NCBI RefSeq assembly: GCF_901709675.1
Contig: NC_051096.1
Span: 4,429,001-4,493,000, forward strand
Direction of reading: 5' to 3'
DNA: 64,000 bases
Source of the DNA: Syngnathus acus
Taxonomy: Eukaryota; Chordata; Actinopteri; Syngnathiformes; Syngnathidae
A model generated the notes under the pieces. That model was not told the origin of the DNA. It worked only from the letters and a program-made list of their open reading frames with translations, and did not search any database. The position numbers and the translations under genes were made by a program. Positions 34,237 through 45,199 of this stretch are shown piece by piece. Each line of letters opens with the position of its first letter. Positions within the stretch are counted from its first letter, which is position 1.

Positions 34237-37200
34237 ATGAAGCTGAAGCTACCAAACCCGGGACTGGATGATCGGATCCCTTCTCATGGGGAACTGGAGA
34301 AGATGGAAATGGATCAGGCGGGGGATAGACCCAAGTGGGACAACAAAGCCCAGTACCTGCTCACCTGTGTGGGCTTCTGTGTAGGTCTGGGCAACGTCTG
34401 GAGGTTTCCTTATTTGTGCCAAAGCCATGGAGGAGGTATGCTTGCAAGAAACTGGAATTTTAATTTATGTTGAAATTTGAAACTGATTGCTTCCCTGTGA
34501 CTAGGTGCATTCATGATCCCCTTCCTACTCCTTGTGGTTCTGGAGGGAATCCCGTTGCTGCACCTTGAGTTTGCCATCGGACAGCGTTTGAGGAAAGGCA
34601 ACATTGGCGTGTGGAGGTCGATTAACCCGTACTTGACTGGAGTTGGTGGGTAAAAACTACTACTGAATTACCCGTACAATAGTTATTTGCAAGAAATAAA
34701 GTTGATAATTGCTCATAAGATGCTTAAAGATGGTGACGAATCACTACTTTTGTCTAAATGAAACTCTCAACTGACTTCAACATAGTTCCTTGGAATAAGT
34801 TGGAAGCAAATCACAATTTTTGTCTAAAAGAAGCCACTCAACTCACGTCAACATAGTTCCTAGACACCAAAATATAGCTCCAAAGAAAACTTTAATGCTT
34901 GCAGGTATATCATCTTTGATGGTGTCCTTTCTGGTGGGCATGTATTACAACACCATCATGGCTTGGATCATGTGGTACCTCTTCAACTCCTTCCAGGATC
35001 CTTTGCCATGGAGCCAGTGTCCGCTCAATGCTAATCTCACAGGTATGACCATTGAGAGGTTCAAAAATGTCATCAAATGAAATAATAATAATTTATATAG
35101 GTCTGGTGGACGAGTGTGCACGCAGCAGCACTGTGGATTACTTTTGGTACAGAGAGACCCTGAACACATCAGAGTCCATTGATGAATCTGGAGGTCTGCA
35201 GTGGTGGATCGTGCTGTCCCTGGTGGCCGCTTGGACCGTGCTCTATGTCTGCTGCATCCGCGGAATCGAAACCAGCGGAAAGGTCCGAGCGTCCTCACAA
35301 TCTGAAGCATTTGCGTTCGATGATGTGTTTCGTTGACCTGCGTGAATTTCGTTATCCAGGCTGTGTACATCACGTCTACTCTGCCGTACGTGGTTCTGAC
35401 TATCTTCCTAATTAGAGGACTCACTCTGAAAGGTTCCTTTGAGGGAATTAAGTTCCTCTTCACACCGGACGTAAGCATTGACGACAATTTATCGTAATAT
35501 TTCTAATTTGTTTCTTACCCCTGTAATGAGACAAATTGATTCATACAAATACATTTTTCAGTAGATAGTCAGGGATAATTATCATACGCGTATTTGAAAG
35601 GAAAAACAGTGCCCTCCGATGGAGCATGTGGGTACTGCACGCTTGAGCACAGTGGAAAGTTTTTTGGATTATGTCTGCAAATAGCAAAAAATATATTATA
35701 CTATAATTGCACAATGGCTGCTGGAATCAACACCTCACAGGAACATCGTCATAAAACGAATGTCTCTTTCGATTATTACGTTGGCAAGAAATACAATTTA
35801 TGGAGCTATTCATTTTTATGATTCTGACACCTTAGGGGGATTTCGTTTGAAGCGTATCCTATCAAAGATTACGATCTTGCCATGTGATATTTATGTAATA
35901 AATATGAGCACGTTTTTGCTTTGTAATGTTCATGTCATATTTTATTATCAAAGGTGGATGAGTTGATGAATCCTTCAACGTGGTTGGACGCCGGCGCTCA
36001 GGTGTTCTACTCCTTCTCGTTGGCGTTTGGAGGCCTCATCTCCTTCTCTAGTTACAATTCTATCCAGTGAGTAAACATCACAGTCGAATGAAACTACATC
36101 TCCACTTTTATTGTATTAATATTTGATTTCACGATAGCAACAACTGCGAGCAGGATGCCGTTCTCATTTCCATCATCAACGGCTGCACGTCGGTGTATTC
36201 CGCCACCGTCATCTACTCCATCATCGGTTTCAGAGCCACTGAAAAATACGACGACTGCATCGGAGGGTGAGTGATGATGCAATAGTTTTCTTCGATTCCT
36301 TAAATCGGATTATAATTTGCTATTATTTTGTTAAGCCACCATGCTAATTCAAAAGGTTTGTTTTCTTTTTGCAGCAACATCCTGAAGCTGACAAACGCCT
36401 TCGACTTAAGCGAGAACAACATCACGGAGAGCAACTACGACAACATGCTTATGTACTTCAACCAAACCAGTCCGGATATTGTGAAGGATTTGCAAATCCA
36501 AACATGTGACATGCAGTCTTTCCTCAGTCAGGTATGTGGAATGTTTCTGGACATGACAACATGTGTGCTAACGTTTGCCCAAACTTTCCGCAGGGGGTGG
36601 AGGGAACAGGTTTGGCCTTTATTGTCTTCACGGAGGCCATCATAAAGATGCCCGTTTCGCCAATCTGGGCCGTGTTGTTCTTCATCATGCTCTTCTGCCT
36701 CGGTCTGTCCACTATGTTTGGAAACGTGGAGGGAGTTGTGGTACCCATGCAGGATCTGAATTTATTACCCAAAAAATGGCCCAAAGAAGTTTTCTGCGGT
36801 AATTATTTGTTTACATCCGATTGCGGGACACTTCATTAGGTACACCAAATGCATCATTTAGAATAGAACATTTTGTCTTTTAGGTTTGTTCTGCGCTATT
36901 TCTCTTGCCTTTGGCATCATTTTCGCCCAGCGCTCGGGGAATTACTGGTTGGCTCTTTTTGACAAATTTGCCGGCTCCATTCCTCTTCTGGTCATCGGGC
37001 TTTGCGAGATGATCGCCGTTATCTACATTTATGGCGTAGATAGGTATGTTCCTCCAGGAAGTTAACGCTTTATACAATCATTATCATACCTTTCAATGAC
37101 ATTGTGAGATCTTGTCCTATCTGCCGCACAGATTTAATAAAGATATCGAGTTCATGATTGGACACAAGCCCAACATCTTCTGGCAGGTGACATGGAGGGT

Positions 37201-37570
37201 GGTCAGCCCGCTCATCATGGTCATCATCCTGGTCTTTTATTTTGTCACGGAAGTCACAAAGTCTCTCACTTATTTGGCCTGGAATCCAGAATCGGTAAGC
37301 ATCATGGAAATGTTTTATTTTTATTTTTTAAACATTTCCCTGGATCGTTTCACCCCACAGGAGAACTTTCCCACCCTCGAAGAGCGAGAGTACCCGACCT
37401 GGATTTCTATTATTGTCTTCATCCTGGCCGGCGTTCCCAGTTTAGTCATCCCAGCCGTGGCCCTCTTCAAATGTTTGCAGAGGAGATGCTGCAAACAATC
37501 GGATGTCAGCGATGACAATGTGAAGACTATCTCTGCTGAAATTCACATAAATGACAAAATGAAGTATTAG
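34237..37570 (+). CDS. slc6a19: Sodium-dependent neutral amino acid transporter B0AT1-like, tandem copy 1
   Basis: SLC6-family Na+-coupled transporter of the B0AT1 (SLC6A19) type, which takes up neutral amino acids across the apical membrane of gut and kidney epithelium. Twelve exons: 34237-34435, 34505-34645, 34905-35042, 35101-35282, 35360-35470, 35954-36066, 36138-36266, 36375-36531, 36594-36798, 36884-37043, 37132-37294 and 37361-37570. They join in frame to 635 residues, close to the family's length of about 634. LeuT-fold hallmarks are [18 protein letters not shown] (helix 1, Na+ sites), [18 protein letters not shown] (helix 3), [17 protein letters not shown] (unwound helix 6) and [12 protein letters not shown] (helix 8). 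The human protein needs collectrin or ACE2 for surface expression, and a similar need here is inferred. It sits head-to-tail with a second copy 649 bp downstream. Confidence 0.95.
34739..34861. repeat. Tandem duplication in slc6a19 copy 1 intron 2
   Basis: Two units of about 53 bp, each starting AATCAC and ending CAACATAGTTCCT. They are 70 bp apart and diverged at several positions. Confidence 0.7.
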
Positions 37571-37815
37571 CCTCGTTCTACTTGGTTTGGGATTTTTCTT
37601 TAATCTATTAGTACTCTTTATAGGAGTGTTTATTTTATTTTTTTTGCGGAAACTGCCATGTAAATCTTCCAACGCACATTTGTGTTGTTAATAGTCAATT
37701 TGTCATAGTGCTGCTGGATTATTGTGATATTTAATATTGTGTGTACTATTTGTGTAATGTGGAGTTATTATTTGAATTAATCTGTAAATAATACCTATTT
37801 TAACAGTGATGGATC

Positions 37816-37821
37816 AATAAA
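37816..37821 (+). terminator. Poly(A) signal of slc6a19 copy 1
   Basis: AATAAA 246 bp past the stop codon, before the TATA box of the next gene. Confidence 0.6.
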
Positions 37822-38057
37822 TGTGGCATTTTTTTTATCATACTATTTGGTATTTGTGTGTCTCGCAAAATTTAGAAAAAAAAATCTTTGCTATTCATTA
37901 TGTACAGACTGAGCCAATTAATAGTTCTAATGAGATAACGTCAAATCTATACGTCTAGTTCTATAAAAGGCATTTTCCTTTTAAATAATCCAAAATTGAT
38001 TTATAGCATTTAAAAAAAAACAAGGTAAAACGTAGTATTTGACAATTCAATTATGGG

Positions 38058-38064
38058 TATATAA
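38058..38064 (+). promoter_or_regulatory. TATA box of slc6a19 copy 2
   Basis: TATATAA in the 0.4 kb between the copy 1 poly(A) signal and the copy 2 ATG, about 155 bp upstream of that ATG. This suggests copy 2 has its own promoter. It is inferred from motif and position. Confidence 0.45.
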
Positions 38065-38218
38065 GGGTAAAAGTGCATAGTGCATTAGCTAATCTACAGC
38101 GGCAAAAGATAATAAAGCGATTTCGACATTTGTGCTTTGAACAAGAGGTAATAAACGCTCACTCAAGCGCTTCATCGGCCGGCTGCAGACCACTCCGCCG
38201 CTTCAGTTTTTGGACGAC

Positions 38219-41200
38219 ATGAAATTGACTCTTCCCAACCCGGGACTGGATCTGCGGATCTCCAGCCTTGAGGATCTGGACAGGATAGAGAAAGAAGAAG
38301 CTGATAATAGACCCAAATGGGATAATAAAGCTCAGTACATCCTGACCTGCGTGGGATTTTGTATCGGCCTTGGCAACGTGTGGCGATTCCCTTACTTGTG
38401 TCAGAGCCATGGAGGAGGTAAGATGGAGACAATTATTTCCAAGATGATTTGGGACAAAGATCTCAAATTTTTCCTCCGAAATTGGCTCGTCACTTCTTTT
38501 AAAAATCACTTTGTGTCCTTTGTGCCAGAGGTCAAACGGCAAGTTGAATACATAACCCATGCGTGACAGCTGAAGTGTAAAATTGCTAACTTTTGTTAAT
38601 CATTATCGGAGTAGAAGTTTCCCTGAAGAATCCTCAGGCGGTATATTGAGTGACAATTACATAAGAGATGATGTGACTGTTTATCTTGTTTTTTGGGAAG
38701 TCCGAAAACGGATTAATTGCATTTCCATTCATTTCAATGAGGAAATATTATTTGACATGTGAATTATTTTTTATCATCATCTTTAAAGTTTGTCAAAATG
38801 TGACATTTTCCAGGAGCCTTTTTGATCCCGTACCTGCTCCTGCTGGTATTAGAAGGAATGCCCCTCTTGTTGCTGGAATTTGCCATCGGCCAGCGTCTTC
38901 GGAAAGGAAGCGTTGGAGTGTGGCGGGCCATCAGTCCTTACCTGACTGGTGTTGGTACGTTGAATCCTACCAAAAAAAAAAAAAACATACAGTTTTTTAT
39001 GATGCTGTATGTTTTTTTTCAGGTATTGCCTCCATGCTGGTGTCCTTCTTAGTTGCTTTGTATTACAACAGTTTGATAGCTTGGATCATGTGGTACCTTT
39101 TCAATTCCTTCCAAAGTCCACTGCCTTGGACTCAGTGTCCTCTCAATGAGAATGCAACAGGTACCTTCTGTGAGATTTAGATTTTTTTTTGCATGACAAC
39201 AATTCATTAATTTTCCTTAATAATGGCTGCTAGCTTAATGCAACACAAGCCCACCACTAACGTTTCTGGATTTGCTTAGGTTTTGTAGCCGAATGTCAAC
39301 AGAGCTCCACCGTGGACTATTTTTTCTACCGGGTGACCCTCAACAGCTCAACGTCCATATCGGACTCTGGGGAGCTCCACTGGCCCATCGTCGTGTGCCT
39401 TTGCTGTGCATGGACTGTTGTATGCATTTGCTGCATCAACGGAATAAGCAGCTCGGGCAAGGTTCGTTGTGATGAGATTCTGGAATAAAATGCAAGAGAT
39501 GTTTTTAACGTGCGCCATTTTTGTTTTGACCACAGGCTGTGTACATCACGGCCATCCTGCCATACATTGTGTTGTCCATATTCCTGATCCGAGGACTAAC
39601 CCTGAAAGGCGCCTTTAGCGGTATTCAGTTTCTCTTCACCCCAAATGTATGTTTCAAATATCAAGTATACCTAATAAAATGTCTTCGAAATGGATATCAG
39701 TAATGGATTTGTTCCAGGTGGAGGAATTGATGAATCCAACAACGTGGCTGGACGCGGGGGCTCAGGTTTTTTACGCTTTTGGTCTGGCATGGGGCGGGCT
39801 TATCTCATTCTCCAGCTACAATCCCGTTCAGTGAGGCTCTTATTCATCATTTCCACATGTCTTATGTAGATGATGCTGATGTTTTTTTTTTTTTTCAAGT
39901 AACAACTGCGTGCAAGATGCTGTCATCCTGTCGGTTGTCACCGGCTTTACTTCCGTGTTTGCTGCTACTGTTACGTATGCCATCATTGGCTTCAGGGCCA
40001 CGGAGAAATATGACCTGTGTTGTAGTGAGTGAGTACGCTTCCCTTTATAAATTTCTTTCTTATTATTTATTTAACAGCTACCGTAAATTTCGGACTATAA
40101 GCCGCGGCTTTTTTCGCAAATTTTGAACCCGGAATCACGAGTTTTAAATGGTGCGGCTTATAGTCTGGTGCGGCTTATAGTCCGAAAATTACAGTAATTG
40201 TGATTTCAAGTTAGCCGTGTTGCACAATTACAATTTGGATTAATTGTTGTTTACTATGCCAGAGGCGGTTCTAGCTCAAATGGTGGCAATGGCCATTTTT
40301 GTCCCCCCCCAACCCAAATTGATGATGTCTGAGTTTCAAAAATTCCGAGCTTCTCATTTCTTTTCTTCCCTAGCAACATCCTGTCATTAATAAACGGATT
40401 CGATCTTCCTGAGGACAGCATCACTCCAAGCACTTTCGACTTGGCCTTAGAAAATCTCAACAGCTCCTCTCCCGAGGTTGTTCTCGGACTGAACCTTAAA
40501 ACCTGTGACTTGCAAAAATTCCTCAGTGGGGTAAATTTGTCATATTAGTTGTTGTTTATGACATGTTGTGTCATGTGACTAATGTGGAAAATGTATCCAG
40601 GGAGTGGAGGGAACAGGTCTGGCATTTATTGTTTTCACAGAGGCCATCACCAAGATGCCAGCTTCACCAGTTTGGTCTGTTCTCTTCTTCATTATGCTCA
40701 TCTGCTTGGGGCTTTCTACCCTCTTTGGCAACATTGAGGGAGTGGTGGTCCCCTTGAGAGACTTGGGGGTTTTCCCCAAAAAGTGGCCCCATGAAGCCCT
40801 GACTGGTATGGGCCACTGGATAAAATACCCAACTGTTTATTTTCATTTTGAGTTTAATTGCTTTTTTTTGCGTTTCAGGAATAACGTGCCTCGTGTCTTT
40901 CGTCATCACCCTCCTCTTCGCTTTGAATTCCGGCAATTATTGGCTTGGACTTTTTGACAAATTTGCCGGATCCATTCCGCTTCTGACGATTGGATTCTTT
41001 GAAATGATTTCTGTCGTTTACATATACGGCATTGACAGGTAAACCATAATAATTATAAGTTTGGGCCACTTTCTGAAACTCCGTGAGAACTATCCAAATA
41101 TTTCAGGTTCAACGAGGACATAGAATTCATGACTGGACGCAAACCAAACATCTTCTGGCAGATTATGTGGAGGTTCATCAGTCCTCTCATTGTCCTGGCC

Positions 41201-41498
41201 ATTTTAATTTTCTACTTGATAATCCAAGCCCATGAAAAACTCACCTATTTAGTCTGGGATCCTGCTTCTGTAAGCATTTCACGTAATCGACTCAGATTCA
41301 ACATTTTCCTTGTGATGAATAATCTAATAATTATGTTTTATGCCTCAACAGGAAGCGTTTCCGTCTTTGTCATCCAAAGCATATCCGTCTTGGATCAATG
41401 GAATGGTTTTTCTCTTGGCGGGGGTTCCGAGTCTAATCGTGCCTCTGTATGCATTGTGTAGGTATATCTTTGTGTGCTGCAGGCGACGAGTAAATTGA
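38219..41498 (+). CDS. slc6a19: Sodium-dependent neutral amino acid transporter B0AT1-like, tandem copy 2
   Basis: Second B0AT1-type transporter. Twelve exons: 38219-38417, 38814-38954, 39023-39160, 39280-39461, 39536-39646, 39718-39830, 39900-40028, 40374-40530, 40601-40805, 40879-41038, 41107-41269 and 41352-41498. Exons 1-11 have exactly the lengths of copy 1. The last exon is 63 bp shorter, giving 614 residues and a tail ending CCRRRVN. The start is [11 protein letters not shown]. Helix 1 [13 protein letters not shown], helix 3 [18 protein letters not shown] and helix 8 [12 protein letters not shown] are intact. Helix 6 reads [17 protein letters not shown], where copy 1 has [17 protein letters not shown]. 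No stops or frameshifts were seen, so the gene looks functional, possibly with altered substrate choice. Fish slc6a19 tandem copies have numbered names, and I cannot tell which this is. Confidence 0.94.
40079..40195 (+). mobile_element. Short MITE with related ends (117 bp)
   Basis: TACCGTAAATTTCGGACTAT at one end and its inverse (ATAGTCCGAAAATTACAGTA) at the other. The core words are GCCGCGGC and GTGCGGCTTATAG. It is related to, but distinct from, the 0.4-kb family in this window. It lies in intron 7 of slc6a19 copy 2. Confidence 0.75.
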
Positions 41499-41611
41499 AT
41501 AAGATAAAGCTCATTTTACATTTTTTAAAAATATATAATGTTAAAATGATTTTAGAAAGAGATCATGTTTCTTGGATTACATAACAATAGCCACCGGGTG
41601 GCAGTGTAATC

Positions 41612-41700
41612 CAGGGGTCACTAACCTGTATGAAACTGAGAGCTACTTCTTGATAACCGATTAATACAAAATTCTAGCAGTTTAAGACACACTTTTGAAA
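41612..41700 (+). mobile_element. Fragment of a teleost DNA-transposon-type repeat
   Basis: It starts CAGGGGTCACTAACCTGTAT and continues GAAACTGAGAGCTACTTCTT and GATTAAT, a phrase typical of an abundant fish repeat. The other end is not visible, so it is truncated. It lies in the slc6a19 copy 2 3' flank. Confidence 0.5.
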
Positions 41701-42001
41701 TTCCTTGTAATTATGTAATCATTATTAATTAATTATATGAATCCATGTGGTCCCCAGGGGGGGACCTGATGCTCGTGGCACCATGTTTCCGTTTTTGAAA
41801 TCAGTACAGCCCTTATCAGGACTGTCAGGGAAATGTAGCCAAGGTTTTTATGATGTGCAAACAAAATATAAATGTTACAAAATAGAATATCCTCACGATA
41901 ACTCTCCGGGGCCACGTGAAGAATGCGTGTATTATGTAACTGCTATTGTTGAAAGCCTGATCTAGATTGAGTTGTGATGATTTTCCTGCAAAATGTAAAA
42001 G

Positions 42002-42007
42002 AAATAA
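42002..42007 (+). terminator. Candidate poly(A) signal of slc6a19 copy 2
   Basis: AATAAA about 500 bp after the stop codon, and the clearest canonical signal I noted downstream of it. Usage is inferred. Confidence 0.4.
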
Positions 42008-42584
42008 ACGAATCTCTGTACTTTAATTGATGCTTTGGAAGACTTTAAAAAAAGCAGAACAGTTAAAAATCTGTTGGGGTTAATTAATCACGTCAATTGA
42101 GAGAGGTGTGTTGTTCATTCTGAACACGGCTACATAACCAGTTTGGAGGGGTGCACACTTGTGCAACTACATCTCAATTTTTTAGATTTGGACCCATTCT
42201 TGGAAAATATTTTTTCTCAATTGCGTTTAAAAATAATTTATCTTGGTCTGATTTTTTTCCGCAAATATCTCGCGTTTGAACAAGGGTGTGTAGATTTTTT
42301 ATAGATACGATCTACGACCGGGTCTGTGAAAGGATTTTGCTGCATAGCACCACTCTTGTAGTTATGTGTAAAAAGATCTCAGAGATTATGAATATTTCAT
42401 TAGCGTGCTAATTTCTCACCTCATACTAATGATTCACTTGTGTCACAAATTTTGAAGGAAAAAAAAAAAAGCTTTTGGCCTATTAAAATGAGTATTTAGG
42501 TCACACTAAAAGGAAAAAAATCCTAACAAGTTGTGTCTGGTGCAAAGAAAGATAAAAGTCACATCCACGGGCAGGTGACCAACA

Positions 42585-42590
42585 TTTATT
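42585..42590 (-). terminator. Poly(A) signal of marcksl1
   Basis: AATAAA on the minus strand, about 845 bp past the marcksl1 stop. It would give a 3' UTR of about 0.86 kb converging on slc6a19 copy 2. Confidence 0.5.
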
Positions 42591-43211
42591 TACCATTATC
42601 AACTTTACAATAAAACCAGTAACATCTGTCAACATTAGCAAAATAAAGAACAGAAATCAATCCAATTGTATTTACAGAGACAAAGCAGATTCAGGCTCAC
42701 ACACGACAGATAAACAACTCTGCTTCATATCAAACCGCAACAGTGAACATAGCAAGCTGAAGTGTTTTTTTTTTTTTTCCATAGTAATAAAATCAAAACT
42801 TGTCTATAGTTTTTTTTTTTAAACAAACAAGACATAGCTTCTTTTAAGATGGTTCTCTATAATACACCACAAAATACTTCAAATTTGGGTTAAAATATAG
42901 GAATGTAAAAAGTTGGCGAGTCTCTTCGGATTTATTTCTTGTTTTTTTTTTGTAGCTATTTAACAGTCATTTCAAGTGGTGTTGTCCTCGTTGTTCCTTT
43001 TTCGAGCTTCTTTTCTTCACAAAGGAGGCATCTTGTCTTCTTTGTCAAAGTGGGGGGAAAAGATGTGTCCTTTATCAACCTTTCGTCCGCTTGGTGTTGT
43101 CGTCTTGCCGCCGCGCCAAAATACCTCAAAAGTCAGTCAAGGTCCAGATGTCGAGCAGGAAGTGACCTAGTGAATCTCGTCTGTCGTCTTGACGAAAAAG
43201 TGGCACGTCGA

Positions 43212-43323
43212 AGGAGTCTCTCACATACATGTGTATATATTTACATATACATATATCCATATACATATGTATACATATACACATATATATATAAATATAT
43301 ATATACTCTTAAATTCTCTCTCG

Positions 43324-43362
<39 letters not shown>

Positions 43363-43395
43363 GCTCTCTCTCTCTCTCGCTCTCTCTTTCTTTGA
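43212..43395. repeat. Compound microsatellite: (AT/AC)n then (TC)n
   Basis: Alternating TATATACATA words (about 43225-43308) are followed by a long CTCTCT tract with a few CG and TT interruptions (about 43313-43392). It lies in the marcksl1 3' UTR, starting about 40 bp past the stop, so the mRNA carries (GA)n. Confidence 0.9.
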
Positions 43396-43434
43396 AAAAC
43401 AGTTCAGCCAGTTCATTGTGAGCTGCACATACAA

Positions 43435-44817
43435 TTACTCCTTCTTTTCAGAGGGGGCGGGGGTCGAGCTGCTCTCCTCTGTGGGTTTCGAGGCCTCAGG
43501 GGCTGGAGCAGCTGCCTCCTTGGCCTCCTCCTTGGGGGCGTCCTCTTTGGCTGCCCCCTCCTCAGCTTTCGGGGGCTCGGCCTGGGCCTCCTCCTTCACC
43601 TCCTCCTTCTTCTCCTCCGCGGCGGCGGCGGTGGCTCCGTTCTCAGCGGGTTTCTCCTCGGGGGAGGCGGCGGCGGCCGCTGCCGGTTCCTCCTTGACGT
43701 TCTCGTTCTTCTTGCCCTTCTTCAGGTTCAGCTTGAAGTTGAAGGATTTCTTCAGGGAGAATTTCTTCTTCTTCTTCTTAGGGGTCTCCTTGGTTGCGGC
43801 GTCGCCGGCTGCAGCGGCTGCGGCCTCCCCTTCGGGTTTGGCCGCCTCGCCGTCGGCGGCGGGTGCGGGCTCGATGGCGTCGCCTTCGGCGCTGGCTTCG
43901 GGTTCCTTAGCCGCCTCGGCCGAGCCATTAGTGGCGGCGGCATCCCCGTCGGGCTTGGTGGAGACATCACCATTAGTCTTCACGTGTCCGTTCTCCTGCA
44001 AAAATAAATAAATAAAATAATTCATAATTTATTTGTGAAAATTAAATCAATAAACAAAAAAAATGACCCCAGGGTCATATTTGGTCCTATTCCAGTCGAT
44101 TCAAATCACAATTTCTCCTTATTTGACAGAGCATCGTCGTGTTCATCAATCTGCGTCGTCTGGCTGAGGCGACGCCTTGCAGCTCCACAGTGAGCCGATA
44201 CGCGGCAGTAAAGTCACGCAGAAGACTCGGGGTACCAGACAGCCCCAACAAAGACGCGACTGGAGATACAAGCTTTTACTCATTGTTGATTATATAGGGG
44301 GGAAAAAAACGAATGAAGATCATTTTAACTAGTTGAATATTAGTTTTCCTCAATTAAACATTAAATTCAAATGACCAGTTAAATCCCCTTAATGACCTTT
44401 CGATTAAGAGCAAAATGTCAAAGGTGCATTTGATACAATAGAGATAGCAGGCTGACTTAAAACAAGGACTGGCGACGTGCGCTCAAGACGCCCCCTCCCC
44501 CTCTTTCTCTTTTTTAGAATAAACCTCCTCCAAATGCATTTATGACTACTCCATCTTCAAATTCCTTTTACATGAGCGAGGATGCTGAAAGCCCCACCTG
44601 ACTCCCCCCTGGGAGGAAAAAAAAAAATCTCCCATTCATAGGGAATCAATTTCGACAACGCATTTGTATTGTTGCGCGTCTATGCAAACTTTTGCGCGAC
44701 TTCTCATTTGCAAAAAAATGTTTGAATTACCTGGCCGTTGGTTTTGACAGCCGCAGCATCAGCGGCGGCGGCGTTCGCCTCCACGGCCACCTCTCCCTTG
44801 GATGACTGAGATCCCAT
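43435..44817 (-). CDS. marcksl1: MARCKS-like 1 (MARCKS-related protein)
   Basis: Myristoylated, PKC-regulated protein that binds membrane PIP2, calmodulin and actin. Two exons on the minus strand, 44817-44731 (29 codons) and 43995-43435, join in phase 0 to 215 residues. The start is [16 protein letters not shown]; Gly2 with Ser6 fits N-myristoylation and matches MARCKSL1. The intron falls after KTNGQ and exon 2 opens [10 protein letters not shown], the standard MARCKS-family junction. [13 protein letters not shown] also points to MARCKSL1. The basic effector domain, residues about 102-125, contains [16 protein letters not shown]. The rest is Ala/Glu/Pro-rich and disordered. Fish have two marcksl1 paralogues, and which one this is cannot be decided here. 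The long open frame on the opposite strand is a compositional shadow. Confidence 0.93.
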
Positions 44818-45081
44818 TGTCTTCTTTGTCTGCCTCTTCCCAAAGCAAATGAAAAAGAAAAACTAAAAAAGACTGGCCCGAAGTTAATCCAACCCCAGGT
44901 CGAGTCGCGTATCCAGCGGTGAAGCAACGAAAAGTGTATATTTGGGAATTATTGTATTTTTTTTTGAATGATTCCAAGTCCGTCTCTGGTACTAGTCACT
45001 CCGGGGGAGAGAGCGCCTCTAAACTCATCAGCGCTTGAACGCAACGCTTCAACATACAACAGGTTTGGGGCGACACCCGGT

Positions 45082-45152
45082 GGGCGGGCGTTGTGCCGGT
45101 TTCAACCAATCAGCGTCCTGTCTGGGGGAAAGTCTAGCAAGCTTTGACCAAT
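45082..45152. promoter_or_regulatory. marcksl1 promoter elements: GC box and two CCAAT boxes
   Basis: GGGCGG at 45082-45087 and CCAAT at 45106-45110 and 45148-45152, all read on the plus strand. They lie about 265-335 bp upstream of the marcksl1 ATG. The surrounding block is more GC-rich than its flanks. No TATA was seen nearby. The promoter role is inferred from position and motif cluster. Confidence 0.5.
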
Positions 45153-45199
45153 CACAGCAGAGGACCCCCAGCAGTGAATTGAAACGGTTCAACTCGTTT

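Noticed and set aside
34945-35487. 180-codon minus-strand frame
   Set aside because: Antisense to slc6a19 copy 1 exons 3-5. No family match.
38210-38218. Upstream extension (TTG GAC GAC) of slc6a19 copy 2
   Set aside because: It would need a TTG start. The ATG at 38219 matches the start of copy 1.
41747-41965. 72-codon frame after slc6a19 copy 2
   Set aside because: It lies in the 3' flank next to a repeat fragment and before a poly(A) signal. No similarity.
43418-44011. 197-codon plus-strand open frame rich in Ala/Ser
   Set aside because: Antisense shadow of marcksl1 exon 2. Biased codon composition keeps it open.
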